Assembly (NCBI RefSeq): GCF_000482385.1
Contig: NZ_AXVD01000014.1
Coordinates: 124,001-188,000, forward strand
DNA length: 64,000 bases
Direction: 5' to 3'
Origin: Nocardia sp. CNY236
Lineage (GTDB): Bacteria; Actinomycetota; Actinomycetes; Mycobacteriales; Mycobacteriaceae
Both the position numbers and the translations under genes were made by a program. Shown here in pieces: positions 7,766-15,949 of this stretch. Under the pieces are notes generated by a model. The model was given only the letters and a program-made list of their open reading frames with translations. It was not told the DNA's origin and made no database searches. How positions within the stretch are numbered: position 1 is the stretch's first letter; every line of letters begins with the position of its first letter.

Positions 7766-8199
7766 CGTTCGAACCTCCAGTTTCGTAAGGGTTTTCAGTA
7801 GCTGCTGCATGCTTCGCATCAGCCACCTCTTACTGTGCTGGGCGCCGGTTACGACGTCGATTACGCGGGAGGTAGTGGCCGCCGGAACCCTCCCAGCTCG
7901 CCCAGAGGTTCAGCAGGCGCTGCCCCTCAGCTCATGCCTCCGCATGGCCCAGGTATCGCCGACGCCAAAGAGATCGATACCAACCCTCAGTTGGGTCAGT
8001 TGATATGTCTCGGTTCGGGTGGTGTCGTCTACCGTAAGATCGATGAACGCAGAATGGCGACAGTCGGTATTCTCATCGGATACTACGACGACACACGTGC
8101 GGCGATAATTCAACCGTTGGCGAACCTGTTCGGCGTGATCCACTCCGACCGCGGCGTCCCTCTCGTCCCGGATTTCTATTAATCGTGCCGGGCTGCTGC
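7766..8199. other. 434-bp stretch without a convincing gene
   Basis: This gap lies between the SnoaL-like gene and tetR. A plus-strand open frame at 7835-8182 could encode a peptide ending in LVPDFY, but it has no ribosome binding site and no recognisable family. A minus-strand frame at 7910-8143 is equally unconvincing. The stretch could be decayed coding sequence. I see no clear promoter, repeat or terminator in it. Confidence 0.4.
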
Positions 8200-8778
8200 C
8201 TAGCGCAGGATGAGTAGCGCGGACTTCTCTATCCGGTCGGCGATCTCGGCATAGGATGCATAGCCCATGCCCGCGCGGACGAGGGCGCCTGCATAGAGCA
8301 GCTGCAACGATTCGACCACCTCCGGGTCCGGCTCCGGGCCGAGCGCGTGCACGATGCGCCGGCGGATCTCACTCCCGATCCGATCGCGCAGATGCTCGAC
8401 ATCGGGGTCGCGCCCCAGCAGGGCGCTGGTCACCGCACCGGAGAGTTCGCGCTCGTCGGCCACCAGCAGTGCAATATTCCGAAGTTCGGTGACGACGCGC
8501 ACCACCGGGTCCGGATTCTGGCTGGCCGGCGACGGCGATGAAACCAGCCGACGCCAGAATATTTCGGCGACCAGATGCTCTTTGGAAGAGAAGTAGGTAT
8601 ATGCGGTGGCAGTGCCGACGCCTGCCGACGCGGCGACCATCCGGATGGTCAGGCCAGCGAACCCTTCCTGCGCGAGCACCTGTACCGCGGCGCGGGTCAG
8701 CCTGTCCACGGTGTTGGCTTGTTTGCCGGAGAGCCTGCGCCGAGTTGCCTCGAGCATCATGGAATCGGGTTCGGACAT
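8200..8778 (-). CDS. TetR family transcriptional regulator of the P450/ALDH cluster
   Basis: A 192-residue TetR protein. The N-terminal helix-turn-helix is clear: AAVQVLAQEGFAGLTIRMVAASAGVGTATAYTYFSSKEHLVAEIF at about residues 31-76. The C-terminal ligand domain is helical and divergent. Its ATG lies within a palindrome (8771-8786) of the same type as two palindromes in the ALDH-P450 divergent promoter, so it probably represses itself and the cluster. It follows the CMD gene on the same strand after 102 bp. The ligand is probably a pathway substrate or intermediate. Confidence 0.93.
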   Translation of the reverse strand: MSEPDSMMLEATRRRLSGKQANTVDRLTRAAVQVLAQEGFAGLTIRMVAASAGVGTATAYTYFSSKEHLVAEIFWRRLVSSPSPASQNPDPVVRVVTELRNIALLVADERELSGAVTSALLGRDPDVEHLRDRIGSEIRRRIVHALGPEPDPEVVESLQLLYAGALVRAGMGYASYAEIADRIEKSALLILR

Positions 8779-8786
8779 ATGTCTAG
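8771..8786. promoter_or_regulatory. TetR operator candidate over the tetR start codon
   Basis: TCGGACATATGTCTAG fits CTGGACA-N2-TGTCCAG with three mismatches and keeps the central GGACA-N2-TGTC core. The tetR ATG (8776-8778) lies in its centre. Two further sites of this form are at 12419 and 12602. Confidence 0.6.
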
Positions 8787-8788
8787 AT

Positions 8789-8807
8789 GCTACCCTGCAC
8801 GGGTAGC
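8789..8807. terminator. 19-bp palindrome between CMD and tetR genes
   Basis: GCTACCCTGCACGGGTAGC has perfect 7-bp arms and a 5-bp centre. It lies 11 bp upstream of tetR and 73 bp after the CMD stop. It could be a hairpin that limits readthrough from the ALDH-to-CMD operon, or a second regulator site. There is no T-run. Confidence 0.45.
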
Positions 8808-8880
8808 CGGCGCTTCACGGCTGACGGAGTTGCCGCTGAAAGCCAGACGATGCCGGCGAGGCAGGTGAAATCGCCGTGGG

Positions 8881-9288
8881 TCAAGGCTCGGTGGGCGCTG
8901 GCTGGGCGCGGGCGGCCTCTTTCCTTTGTTGTGCTGCGATCGTGCCCACCAGCAGGTCGAGCTTGGTGCCGTTGGGCCAGCCCACATAGTGACAAAGGAA
9001 CACTGCGATCTCGTGCAGTTGATCTTCGGTGAGTTCGCCGTTGCGTAGTGCCGCCCCGATCTGGATTCCTGCGGTATCGATGGCTCCTTGGGCAGTGAGC
9101 GCGCCGAGTAGCAGCAGCCTGCGGTCACGGATGCTGAGCCCAGGTCGGGACCAGATTTCGGCGAAGAGGTGGTCGGCGGTGACGGCGAAGTGCGCACTGG
9201 GGTAGTCCTGGAACTCGGTGCCGTATACCTCGGCCATTTTGGCCAGTCCACGTTGCCGCACGGTCGCGGCGGAGTCGTCGTCGCTCAT
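8881..9288 (-). CDS. Carboxymuconolactone decarboxylase (CMD) family protein
   Basis: A 135-residue all-helical protein of the CMD/AhpD superfamily: the pattern LSIRDRRLLLLGALTAQGA followed by GELTEDQLHEIAVFLCHYVGWPNG. It lacks the CxxC pair of AhpD peroxidase types, so a decarboxylase- or lactonase-like role in a degradative pathway is more likely. Its ATG overlaps the stop of the upstream dehydrogenase gene (ATGA at 9285-9288), which implies translational coupling. It is the fourth gene of the ALDH-SDR-dehydrogenase-CMD operon. Confidence 0.9.
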   Translation of the reverse strand: MSDDDSAATVRQRGLAKMAEVYGTEFQDYPSAHFAVTADHLFAEIWSRPGLSIRDRRLLLLGALTAQGAIDTAGIQIGAALRNGELTEDQLHEIAVFLCHYVGWPNGTKLDLLVGTIAAQQRKEAARAQPAPTEP

Positions 9289-10163
9289 CTGGAATCCCTT
9301 TCCGATGCAGTTTCGCCCGTTCCGACTCCGAGTCCGGGCCCGAGTCGACCCAAGGCGAGTTCGGCCAGCGGTAGTGGGGTGCCGAGCCGTTCACCCAGTT
9401 CCAGGGCGAGGCCGAGGTCTTTTTCTCCGAGATCGCGCACATGCCGCAGGATCGACAGCCAGAAGTCGTCCGCTGCGATCGGCGCTGTGGAATCTCGCAG
9501 CATGATGGCGCCGGGGCCGCCGGTGACCGAATCGGAATGCCGTACCACTGTGCCGAGCGTAGTGATGTCCAAGCCGGCTGCTTCGGCGAGCCGTTGTGCC
9601 TCGGTGGCGGCGGTGAACGAGACGAAGTGCACCAAGTTGCGCGCCAGTTTCATGCGCGTGCCCGCACCGACCGGTCCGGCATGCACGATGAGATCGGCAA
9701 AACAGCCGAACGGTGCACGCGACCGCTCGAACGCCGCGATGCTGCCGCCCACCATCACCGCAAGCGTGCCGCGCGTCGCTCCCGGCGCGCCACCACTGAC
9801 CGGAGCGTCCATGAATTCGACCCCCTGCCGGTCGCAGATCGCAGACAGCTCGGTGGCGGTGCGATCGCCGATCGTCGAATGCACCGCCACCACAGTTCCC
9901 GGTACGGCCGCCTGCAGCAGCCCGTCCGGTCCGGTGAGCACTCGGCGGACCTGTTCGTCATCGACGACAGCGACCGAAATGATCGTTGCCTGCGCGGCCA
10001 GCTCGGCGGGGGAGCAGGCCACACCGGCGCCGGAGGCGGCGAACGGCTCGACCGCGGTCGCCCGGATATCGCACACCGTGAGTGCGCCTGGCCATTGCAA
10101 CAGGCGTCGAGCCATCGGCGCACCGATGCTGCCGAGGCCGAGGAATCCGATTCGTTCGTTCAT
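9285..10163 (-). CDS. NAD(P)-dependent beta-hydroxyacid dehydrogenase (HIBADH family)
   Basis: A 292-residue enzyme of the 3-hydroxyisobutyrate dehydrogenase family. The N-terminus has the Rossmann motif GFLGLGSIGAPMARRL. The substrate-binding segment is FMDAPVSGGAPGATRGTLAVMVGG, and the catalytic-lysine region reads MKLARNLVHF. These enzymes oxidise hydroxyacids or reduce short aldehydes with NAD(P). The start overlaps the preceding SDR stop (ATGA at 10160-10163) and the stop overlaps the CMD start, so it sits in the middle of a coupled operon. The exact substrate is unknown. Confidence 0.92.
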   Translation of the reverse strand: MNERIGFLGLGSIGAPMARRLLQWPGALTVCDIRATAVEPFAASGAGVACSPAELAAQATIISVAVVDDEQVRRVLTGPDGLLQAAVPGTVVAVHSTIGDRTATELSAICDRQGVEFMDAPVSGGAPGATRGTLAVMVGGSIAAFERSRAPFGCFADLIVHAGPVGAGTRMKLARNLVHFVSFTAATEAQRLAEAAGLDITTLGTVVRHSDSVTGGPGAIMLRDSTAPIAADDFWLSILRHVRDLGEKDLGLALELGERLGTPLPLAELALGRLGPGLGVGTGETASERDSR

Positions 10164-10912
10164 GACCGGATGATCTGACCGCCGTCGATATTGAATATCT
10201 GCCCGGTGACCCAGCTCGCCTCGTCCGACAGCAGATACAAGCACGCACCGACGAGATCGGCTGGTGTACCCATGCGTTTGAGGGGTAAGCGCGCGACGAT
10301 CTCGTCGACGATCGCCGCGGGAGTCACCGCCTTGGTGGCTTCGGTATCGATCGGCCCTGGAGCGATGGCATTGATCCGGATGCCGGATCCGCCGAGTTCG
10401 GCAGCCAATTGCTGGGTCAGTCCATTGACACCGGCCTTGGCCAGTCCGTAGAAGCTGGAATACAGCCATGCCGCGGTGGATGATTGGTTGACGATCGACC
10501 CGCTGCCGCGTGCGGACATATGCGGCCAGACGGCGCGGGTCATGATCAGCGCCCCATCCATGTTCACGCTCATGAACTTTCGGTAGTAGTCCCAGGGCAC
10601 GGTCAACAGCAGGTTCAGCTTCATGTCGCCATAGATCGCTGCATTGTTGACCAGATGATCGATTCCGCCGAATTCGGCCACAACGAAATCGGCCAGTGCC
10701 GCGGCGGATTCGGGATCGGAGACGTCGACGGGAGAGAATTTCGCTGTGCCGCCATCGGCGACGATCTTCGCAGCGACTGCGGAACCGTCCTCGGTGTTCT
10801 GGTCCGCGACGACCACCGCGGCGCCTTCGGCGGCCAAAGCGCGGGCATAGGCCGCGCCGATGCCGCGTGCGGCGCCGGTGACTATTGCGGATCTGCCGGT
10901 GAAGCGAGCCAT
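10160..10912 (-). CDS. SDR family NAD(P)-dependent oxidoreductase
   Basis: A 250-residue classical short-chain dehydrogenase: TGAARGIGAAYA cofactor motif at residues 12-23, NNAA structural motif, catalytic Ser in QSSTAAW, YGLAK for the Tyr and Lys, and the C-terminal GGQIIRS. It probably oxidises an alcohol to the aldehyde used by the adjacent ALDH, or acts later in the pathway. ATG 10912 is supported by AGGAGA seven bases upstream. It starts 19 bp after the ALDH stop and overlaps the next gene. Confidence 0.94.
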   Translation of the reverse strand: MARFTGRSAIVTGAARGIGAAYARALAAEGAAVVVADQNTEDGSAVAAKIVADGGTAKFSPVDVSDPESAAALADFVVAEFGGIDHLVNNAAIYGDMKLNLLLTVPWDYYRKFMSVNMDGALIMTRAVWPHMSARGSGSIVNQSSTAAWLYSSFYGLAKAGVNGLTQQLAAELGGSGIRINAIAPGPIDTEATKAVTPAAIVDEIVARLPLKRMGTPADLVGACLYLLSDEASWVTGQIFNIDGGQIIRS

Positions 10913-10931
10913 GGTGTGGATCTCCTCTCGG

Positions 10932-12404
10932 TCATGCGGCGGTGGCGATGAGTTTGGTTTCGAGGTACTCCTCGAAACCCATGACACCCATCTCCCGGCC
11001 GATGCCCGATTGTTTGTAGCCGCCGAAGGGGGCGTCGGAGCTGTACCAGATGCCGCCATTGACGCTCAGGGTTCCGGTGCGCACGCCCTCGGTCACCCGC
11101 CGGATGCGGTGGCTATCTGTGCCCCACACCGAGCCGGACAACCCATAGGGGGAGTCGTTGGCGATGCGGACGGCATCCTCGTCGCCGTCGTGCGGGACGA
11201 TCACCAGAACCGGCCCGAAGATCTCCTCCCGCACCGGTGCCGCAGTGCCGGGCAGTCCGGCGATCAGCGTGGGTTCGATGAAGAATCCGCGCTCGAGGTG
11301 CGCTGGCCGGCTGCCGCCGACGACGATCCGGCCGCCTTCGGCGCGGGCCATGTCGAGATACCGTTCGACTCTGGCGCGGTGCTCGCCGGAGATGAGCGGT
11401 CCGCACACCGTGCGGGGATCGGCAGGATCACCCGGTGTGATCCCACCGAGGGTGGTGGCGGCGGCATGCACGGCTTCGTCGTAGCGGGCGCGCGGCACCA
11501 GCAGCCTGGTTGCGAGCGCGCACCCTTGCCCGGCGTGGACGCATACCGAGAAGGCCGCCACCGAGCAGGCGGCGGCGACATCGGCATCGTCGAGAACGAT
11601 GAACGCGGATTTGCCTCCCAGCTCCAGGAATGTCTTCTTCACGGTGGCCGAGGCAGCCGCCATAACCCTGCGGCCCACGGCAGTCGAACCGGTGAAGCTG
11701 ATCATATCGACCCGCGGGTCCTCGGTCAGTCTGCTGCCGAGCGTGGCGTCGGCCGAGGTGACGATGTTCACCACGCCGGGTGGTATGTCGGTTTCCGCGG
11801 CAATGATCTCCCCGACCGCCGCGGCGCACCACGGAGTGTCCGGGGAGGGTTTGAGCACGACGGTGTTTCCGGCTGCGAGCGCGGGACCGAGCTTCGCGAA
11901 GCCGATCTGATGCGGGAAGTTTCCCGGCGTGATCGCGCCGACCACGCCGATCGGCTCGCGCCGGAGCGTGCGGTGTGTTCTGATCCCCATCGGCGTCGCG
12001 ATGCCGAGATCGGTTTCCCAGGTGTATGTTTCGGCCAGGCCGGCCGCATAGCCGAGATCGGTGATCGGACCTTCCAGTTGCGGGCCTGTGGTGAGCATCG
12101 CGGGCGCGCCGGCTTCTGCAATGGTCACCTCGCGCAGTTGCTCGACATGCGTCTGCAGTGCGTCGCGCAGCTGCAACAGACAGCGGGCACGGAAGGCGTG
12201 CTCCCGTGACCAGCCGGTCTCGTCGAACGCTGTGCGCGCGGCGTCTATCGCCGCGTCGAGATCGGCTGCGTTCGCGTTCGCAACCTGGCCGAGGACTTCC
12301 TCCGTCGCGGGGGTGATGGTCGCGAAGAGACCGCCGCCGCCCTCGGTCATCTTGCCGTCGATCAGCAGGCGGGATCCCTCGGTGGGCACCAGGGTGGTCA
12401 CCAT
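10932..12404 (-). CDS. Aldehyde dehydrogenase
   Basis: A 490-residue NAD(P)-dependent aldehyde dehydrogenase. The oxyanion Asn162 is in PGNFPH, the general-base Glu261 in FLELGGKS, and the nucleophile Cys295 in HAGQGCALATR. The C-terminal PFGGYKQSGIGRE motif is present. It would turn an aldehyde into a carboxylic acid. It is the first gene of the minus-strand operon. Its promoter faces the P450 gene across 285 bp containing two TetR-type palindromes, the nearer 15 bp before its ATG. Together with the P450 and the SDR this suggests oxidation of a hydrocarbon or terpenoid side chain. Confidence 0.96.
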   Translation of the reverse strand: MVTTLVPTEGSRLLIDGKMTEGGGGLFATITPATEEVLGQVANANAADLDAAIDAARTAFDETGWSREHAFRARCLLQLRDALQTHVEQLREVTIAEAGAPAMLTTGPQLEGPITDLGYAAGLAETYTWETDLGIATPMGIRTHRTLRREPIGVVGAITPGNFPHQIGFAKLGPALAAGNTVVLKPSPDTPWCAAAVGEIIAAETDIPPGVVNIVTSADATLGSRLTEDPRVDMISFTGSTAVGRRVMAAASATVKKTFLELGGKSAFIVLDDADVAAACSVAAFSVCVHAGQGCALATRLLVPRARYDEAVHAAATTLGGITPGDPADPRTVCGPLISGEHRARVERYLDMARAEGGRIVVGGSRPAHLERGFFIEPTLIAGLPGTAAPVREEIFGPVLVIVPHDGDEDAVRIANDSPYGLSGSVWGTDSHRIRRVTEGVRTGTLSVNGGIWYSSDAPFGGYKQSGIGREMGVMGFEEYLETKLIATAA

Positions 12405-12418
12405 TCACCCCTTCGTGT

Positions 12419-12434
12419 CTGGACATCTGTACAG
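12419..12434. promoter_or_regulatory. TetR operator candidate upstream of ALDH
   Basis: CTGGACATCTGTACAG is a 16-bp near-perfect palindrome with 7-bp arms, a 2-bp centre and one mismatch. It lies 15 bp upstream of the ALDH start, a position suited to repression. Confidence 0.65.
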
Positions 12435-12601
12435 AAATGTAGTCCTGGACGAAGGTTGAAGCAAGAACGCGTTGCAATTTCTTTCGGTTGGGCGAATGGG
12501 ATCCAGGCAGGCATTTCGTTGTGGACTCGTGCGTTCCGGCGATGGTTTCGACGGCCGTTTCCTGCGGAAACATTGTCAGATTGCGAAGGGGGTGTTACAG
12601 T

Positions 12602-12617
12602 CCAGACACCTGTCCAG
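12602..12617. promoter_or_regulatory. TetR operator candidate upstream of P450
   Basis: CCAGACACCTGTCCAG is the same palindrome type (the opposite strand reads CTGGACAGGTGTCTGG). It lies 73 bp upstream of the P450 ATG and so could control the rightward transcript. Confidence 0.62.
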
Positions 12618-12689
12618 GCGTCGGAATCGGGCAGGTGGGCATCGGGGATGCTCCGATGAGAACACGTTATCGAATCCGAGGTGTCGGTG

Positions 12690-13892
12690 ATGACTGTTGC
12701 TGCGGGACCTTTGGTGTTCGATCCGTACGACTACACCTTCCACGAGGACCCGTATCCAACCTATCGGCGCCTGCGCGAAGAAGCCCCGGTGTATTACAGC
12801 CCGGCGCTGGAATTCTGGGCGCTGTCGCGCCATGCGGATGTAGTCGGAGCGTTCCGTGACAGCAACAGACTGTCGAACGCGAACGGAGTATCCCTGGATC
12901 CGGTGGCGTGGGGTCCGCATGCCCACCATGCGATGTCGTTTCTGGCCATGGACGATCCGCAGCATATGCGGTTGCGCCGGCTGGTGTTCAAAGCATTCAC
13001 GCCCGCGCGGGTGGGGACGATGGAGAACTGGATCCGGGAACTGACGCTGTCGTATCTGGAGCCGTTGCTGGCCGGCGGGGTGTTCGATTGGGTCGAGAAC
13101 GTCGCGGCCAAACTGCCGATGGATGTGATCTCGGAACTGGTCGGGGTGCCGCAGGCAGACCGTGCGCAGGTGCGCCGATTGGCGGATCTGGTGGTGCATC
13201 GCGAGGACGGGGTGCTCGATGTCCCGCCCGCGGCCGTGGAGGCGACCGCCCAACTGTTCGACTACTACACCGAATTGGTGGCCGATCGCAAACGCACGCG
13301 ACGGGAGGACATGACCTCGGCGCTGCTGGACGCCGACACCGGTGGTGACCGATTGACCGACGCAGAGATCGTCGGTTTCCTGTTCCTGATGGTGGTGGCC
13401 GGTAACGAGACCACCGCCAAACTGCTGGGCAATGCGCTGTATTGGAGCGCTAGCAACCCAGGGGAGTATGCGAAAGTGCGCGCCGACCCCGGTCTGGTGC
13501 CCGCTTGGGTGGAAGAAACATTGCGATACGACACCTCCACGCAGATTCTTGCGCGCACGGCGACCACCGATCTCGCCTACCACGACGCAACGATTCCGGC
13601 CGGGTCGAAGGTACTGCTGCTGGTCGGGTCGGCCAACCGCGATCCACAGGTGTTCGACGACGCAGACAGCTACCGCATCGATCGGTCCGCCACCACGGGC
13701 CTGGCGAGCTTCGGTGCGGGCGTGCACTACTGCCTCGGGGCACATCTGGCGCGGATGGAAGCGCGCGTCGCATTGACCGAATTCGTCGCCCGTGTCCACG
13801 CCTACGATCTCGTGCCCGAGGGGATTCGCCGGGTGCATTCGACCAACGTGCGTGGCTTCGCGCATCTTCCGGTTGCGGTGGAGACCCGGTGA
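12690..13892 (+). CDS. Cytochrome P450
   Basis: A 400-residue bacterial class I P450 with all landmarks: I-helix AGNETT (about 237-242), ExxR at Glu276/Arg279, and the heme-ligand loop FGAGVHYCLGAHLAR with Cys348. It needs a ferredoxin and reductase, which are not encoded nearby. ATG 12690 is preferred over GTG 12681 because GAGG at 12678-12681 then has an eight-base spacing. It overlaps the next SDR gene (TGATG). The divergent partner operon and shared palindromes indicate a joint oxidative catabolic role. The substrate is unknown. Confidence 0.96.
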   Translation: MTVAAGPLVFDPYDYTFHEDPYPTYRRLREEAPVYYSPALEFWALSRHADVVGAFRDSNRLSNANGVSLDPVAWGPHAHHAMSFLAMDDPQHMRLRRLVFKAFTPARVGTMENWIRELTLSYLEPLLAGGVFDWVENVAAKLPMDVISELVGVPQADRAQVRRLADLVVHREDGVLDVPPAAVEATAQLFDYYTELVADRKRTRREDMTSALLDADTGGDRLTDAEIVGFLFLMVVAGNETTAKLLGNALYWSASNPGEYAKVRADPGLVPAWVEETLRYDTSTQILARTATTDLAYHDATIPAGSKVLLLVGSANRDPQVFDDADSYRIDRSATTGLASFGAGVHYCLGAHLARMEARVALTEFVARVHAYDLVPEGIRRVHSTNVRGFAHLPVAVETR

Positions 13893-14683
13893 TGGACGGA
13901 TTCACGCCTCATCAGGACCGGCGCCTCGCACTCGTATCCGGTGGATCATCGGGGATCGGCGCAGCCACAGCCGAGGCGTTGGCCGGCATCGGTCACCCGG
14001 TGGCCATCGGAGCGCGTCGAATCGAGCGATGTGCGCCGATAGCAGAGACGATCCGTGCGAAAGGCGGTGAGGTCTTTGCCCATCCCCTCGATGTCACCGA
14101 ACCGGATTCGATCGAGGAATTCGTCGGCGCCGCGGAACGGGCGCTGGGCCCGGCCGAAATCTTGGTGGCCAGTGCCGGTGAAATCGAGTTCTCCCCGGTG
14201 CATGCCATGGATCCGGAACGTTTTCTGCGGCAGGTGCAGCTACATCTCGGTGGCGCCCAGCGCCTCGTGCACCAGGTGCTACCGGGCATGTTGCGCAGGC
14301 AACGGGGCGATGTCGTGCTGATCAGCTCGGATAGTGCGCTGGCCCCGCGGCCGTGGATGGGCGCCTATAGCGCGGCCAAAGCGGGGCTGGAGGCCATGGC
14401 CCAGGCAATGCGGATGGAACTGGAGGGCACCGGCATTCGCACCTGCGTGGTCCGGCCCGGGCCTACCGCCACCGGGATGGGTACGGATACCGATCCGCAG
14501 ATCCTCGGCCCGTTGCTGCAGGACTGGACCGCGTGGGGATTCTTCAGGCATATGAACATGGTGCCCGCGAGCGATGTGGCTGCCGCCGTGGTCGCGGTGG
14601 TCTCTATGCCCAGGGGTTCGCATCTGGTCCTTGCCGAGGTGCAACCCGAGGCGCCGGTACGGCCGCCCGGTTCCACGGCGTGA
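13892..14683 (+). CDS. SDR family oxidoreductase, P450 operon
   Basis: A 263-residue classical SDR: SGGSSGIGAATAEAL for cofactor binding, ASAG, catalytic ISSDSAL and YSAAK, and an NAD(P)-domain ending in a Pro-rich tail. The ATG shares bases with the P450 stop (TGATG at 13890-13894), so the two are almost certainly cotranslated. A likely job is oxidation of the alcohol made by the P450, before or alongside the divergently encoded SDR and ALDH. The tail beyond the SDR core is short and unremarkable. Confidence 0.94.
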   Translation: MDGFTPHQDRRLALVSGGSSGIGAATAEALAGIGHPVAIGARRIERCAPIAETIRAKGGEVFAHPLDVTEPDSIEEFVGAAERALGPAEILVASAGEIEFSPVHAMDPERFLRQVQLHLGGAQRLVHQVLPGMLRRQRGDVVLISSDSALAPRPWMGAYSAAKAGLEAMAQAMRMELEGTGIRTCVVRPGPTATGMGTDTDPQILGPLLQDWTAWGFFRHMNMVPASDVAAAVVAVVSMPRGSHLVLAEVQPEAPVRPPGSTA

Positions 14684-14704
14684 GGCAGGGTCGGTCGATG
14701 TCGA

Positions 14705-15949
14705 TCAGGTAGTCGGCACCGGGACATCGGGGGCGCGGCGCCGCCCCGAGAAGCGGCGCATGAGCGGGTCATCCACCCAGTGATAGATCACCGCGGCAGC
14801 TGCTGTCGCGACGATCAGACTCATCGCCGCGAAGCCGAGCCAGCCCAGCGGGCCGAACTGTCGCCCCCCGATGAACAGGCGTGTGATCAGCACCATCACC
14901 GGAAACTGGATCAGGTAGAAGGCGAAGGAGATATTGCCGAGCCAGACCATGCGTGGCGAGGCGTTCAGTCCGCGAATCCCAGCAAGATCCCGGGCTGCGA
15001 GTGTGGCCACGACCGCGGTCATCGGCGCCACCATGAGCGCCGACATCTTGTAGTTCACCGGTACCACCCAGGTCAGCCCGAAGCTGACGGTCAGCGCCAG
15101 CAGCGGCCACAGCAGGCGGGTCGTGCGCCAGCGTCCCTCGAGCACCAGCCGGGCCGCCAGTACCCCGAGGAAGAATTCGGGCAGCCGCGAGACCGGGAAG
15201 GTGTAGCTGAGCCAATAGGACAGGGCCACCGGGATATCGGATTGCGCGAACCAGGCCGGGGAAGCATGCAGCTCGAAGAACGGCGAGACGTCGCCGGGCA
15301 CCAGTCGAGGCGCGAACGCATTCTCGATTCCTTTCGGCCCTGGCGCCCACAGGTAGTACACGGTGTGCAGCACCAGAATCGCAGCCAGCACAACGGCGAT
15401 CGCCAGCAGCACTCGATCCCCGCGAATCCGCCGCACCAAGGGTAAGGCGAGTGGAAAACACAGGTAGAAAAGCACTTCCGCGCCGAGTGACCAGGACGGC
15501 ACATTGAGTCCGCCGACCGTTGTCCACTTCGGGACCCAGGTGTGAACCAGCAAGATGTTCGGCACCCACACCACCAGGCGTGACAATGGCACGCTCGCCA
15601 CGACGACGAACGCCAGTGCCGCGACCAGATGGGTCGGATAGATCTTCAGTACCCGGCGCCAGTAGAAACGCACCACCGAATTACCGGGCCGGAAAGACCA
15701 ATAGATGATGAACCCGGACAACACGAAGAAGAACGTGACTCCTGCCGCGCCCAGTTGCATCGGCACAACGTGGTGAATCCAGCGAAACAGCTCGGATTTC
15801 TGGAACGGATACACCGGCAGAAACACCAAGGCGTGCAGGAGAAATACCGCGAACGCCGCCCACCAGCGCGCACCGGTCAGTGACGGCAGCGCAGGACGGG
15901 CCCGTGCCGGGTCCGGCAAGGTGGCACGGAGATCGACCCCCGTGCTCAC
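14705..15949 (-). CDS. Acyltransferase family 3 membrane protein (OafA-like)
   Basis: A 414-residue integral membrane protein with about ten hydrophobic helices. The first helix carries ARWWAAFAVFLLHALVF with the family histidine, and the loop FFFVLSGFIIYWSF follows. Acyltransferase-3 proteins carry acyl groups across the membrane to glycans or antibiotics. The GTG start at 15949 overlaps the SGNH gene's stop (GTGA at 15946-15949). Many relatives have a fused C-terminal SGNH domain; here that partner is encoded separately just upstream. A cell-envelope O-acylation role is inferred. It ends 22 bp from the convergent SDR gene. Confidence 0.92.
   Translation of the reverse strand: MSTGVDLRATLPDPARARPALPSLTGARWWAAFAVFLLHALVFLPVYPFQKSELFRWIHHVVPMQLGAAGVTFFFVLSGFIIYWSFRPGNSVVRFYWRRVLKIYPTHLVAALAFVVVASVPLSRLVVWVPNILLVHTWVPKWTTVGGLNVPSWSLGAEVLFYLCFPLALPLVRRIRGDRVLLAIAVVLAAILVLHTVYYLWAPGPKGIENAFAPRLVPGDVSPFFELHASPAWFAQSDIPVALSYWLSYTFPVSRLPEFFLGVLAARLVLEGRWRTTRLLWPLLALTVSFGLTWVVPVNYKMSALMVAPMTAVVATLAARDLAGIRGLNASPRMVWLGNISFAFYLIQFPVMVLITRLFIGGRQFGPLGWLGFAAMSLIVATAAAAVIYHWVDDPLMRRFSGRRRAPDVPVPTT

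Noticed and set aside
7835..8182. Possible 115-aa protein
   Set aside because: No start signal, no recognisable family, low-complexity N-terminal half; reported only as part of a gene-free stretch.
10860..12209. 449-codon plus-strand frame
   Set aside because: Antisense shadow of the aldehyde dehydrogenase gene, whose catalytic motifs fix the real strand.
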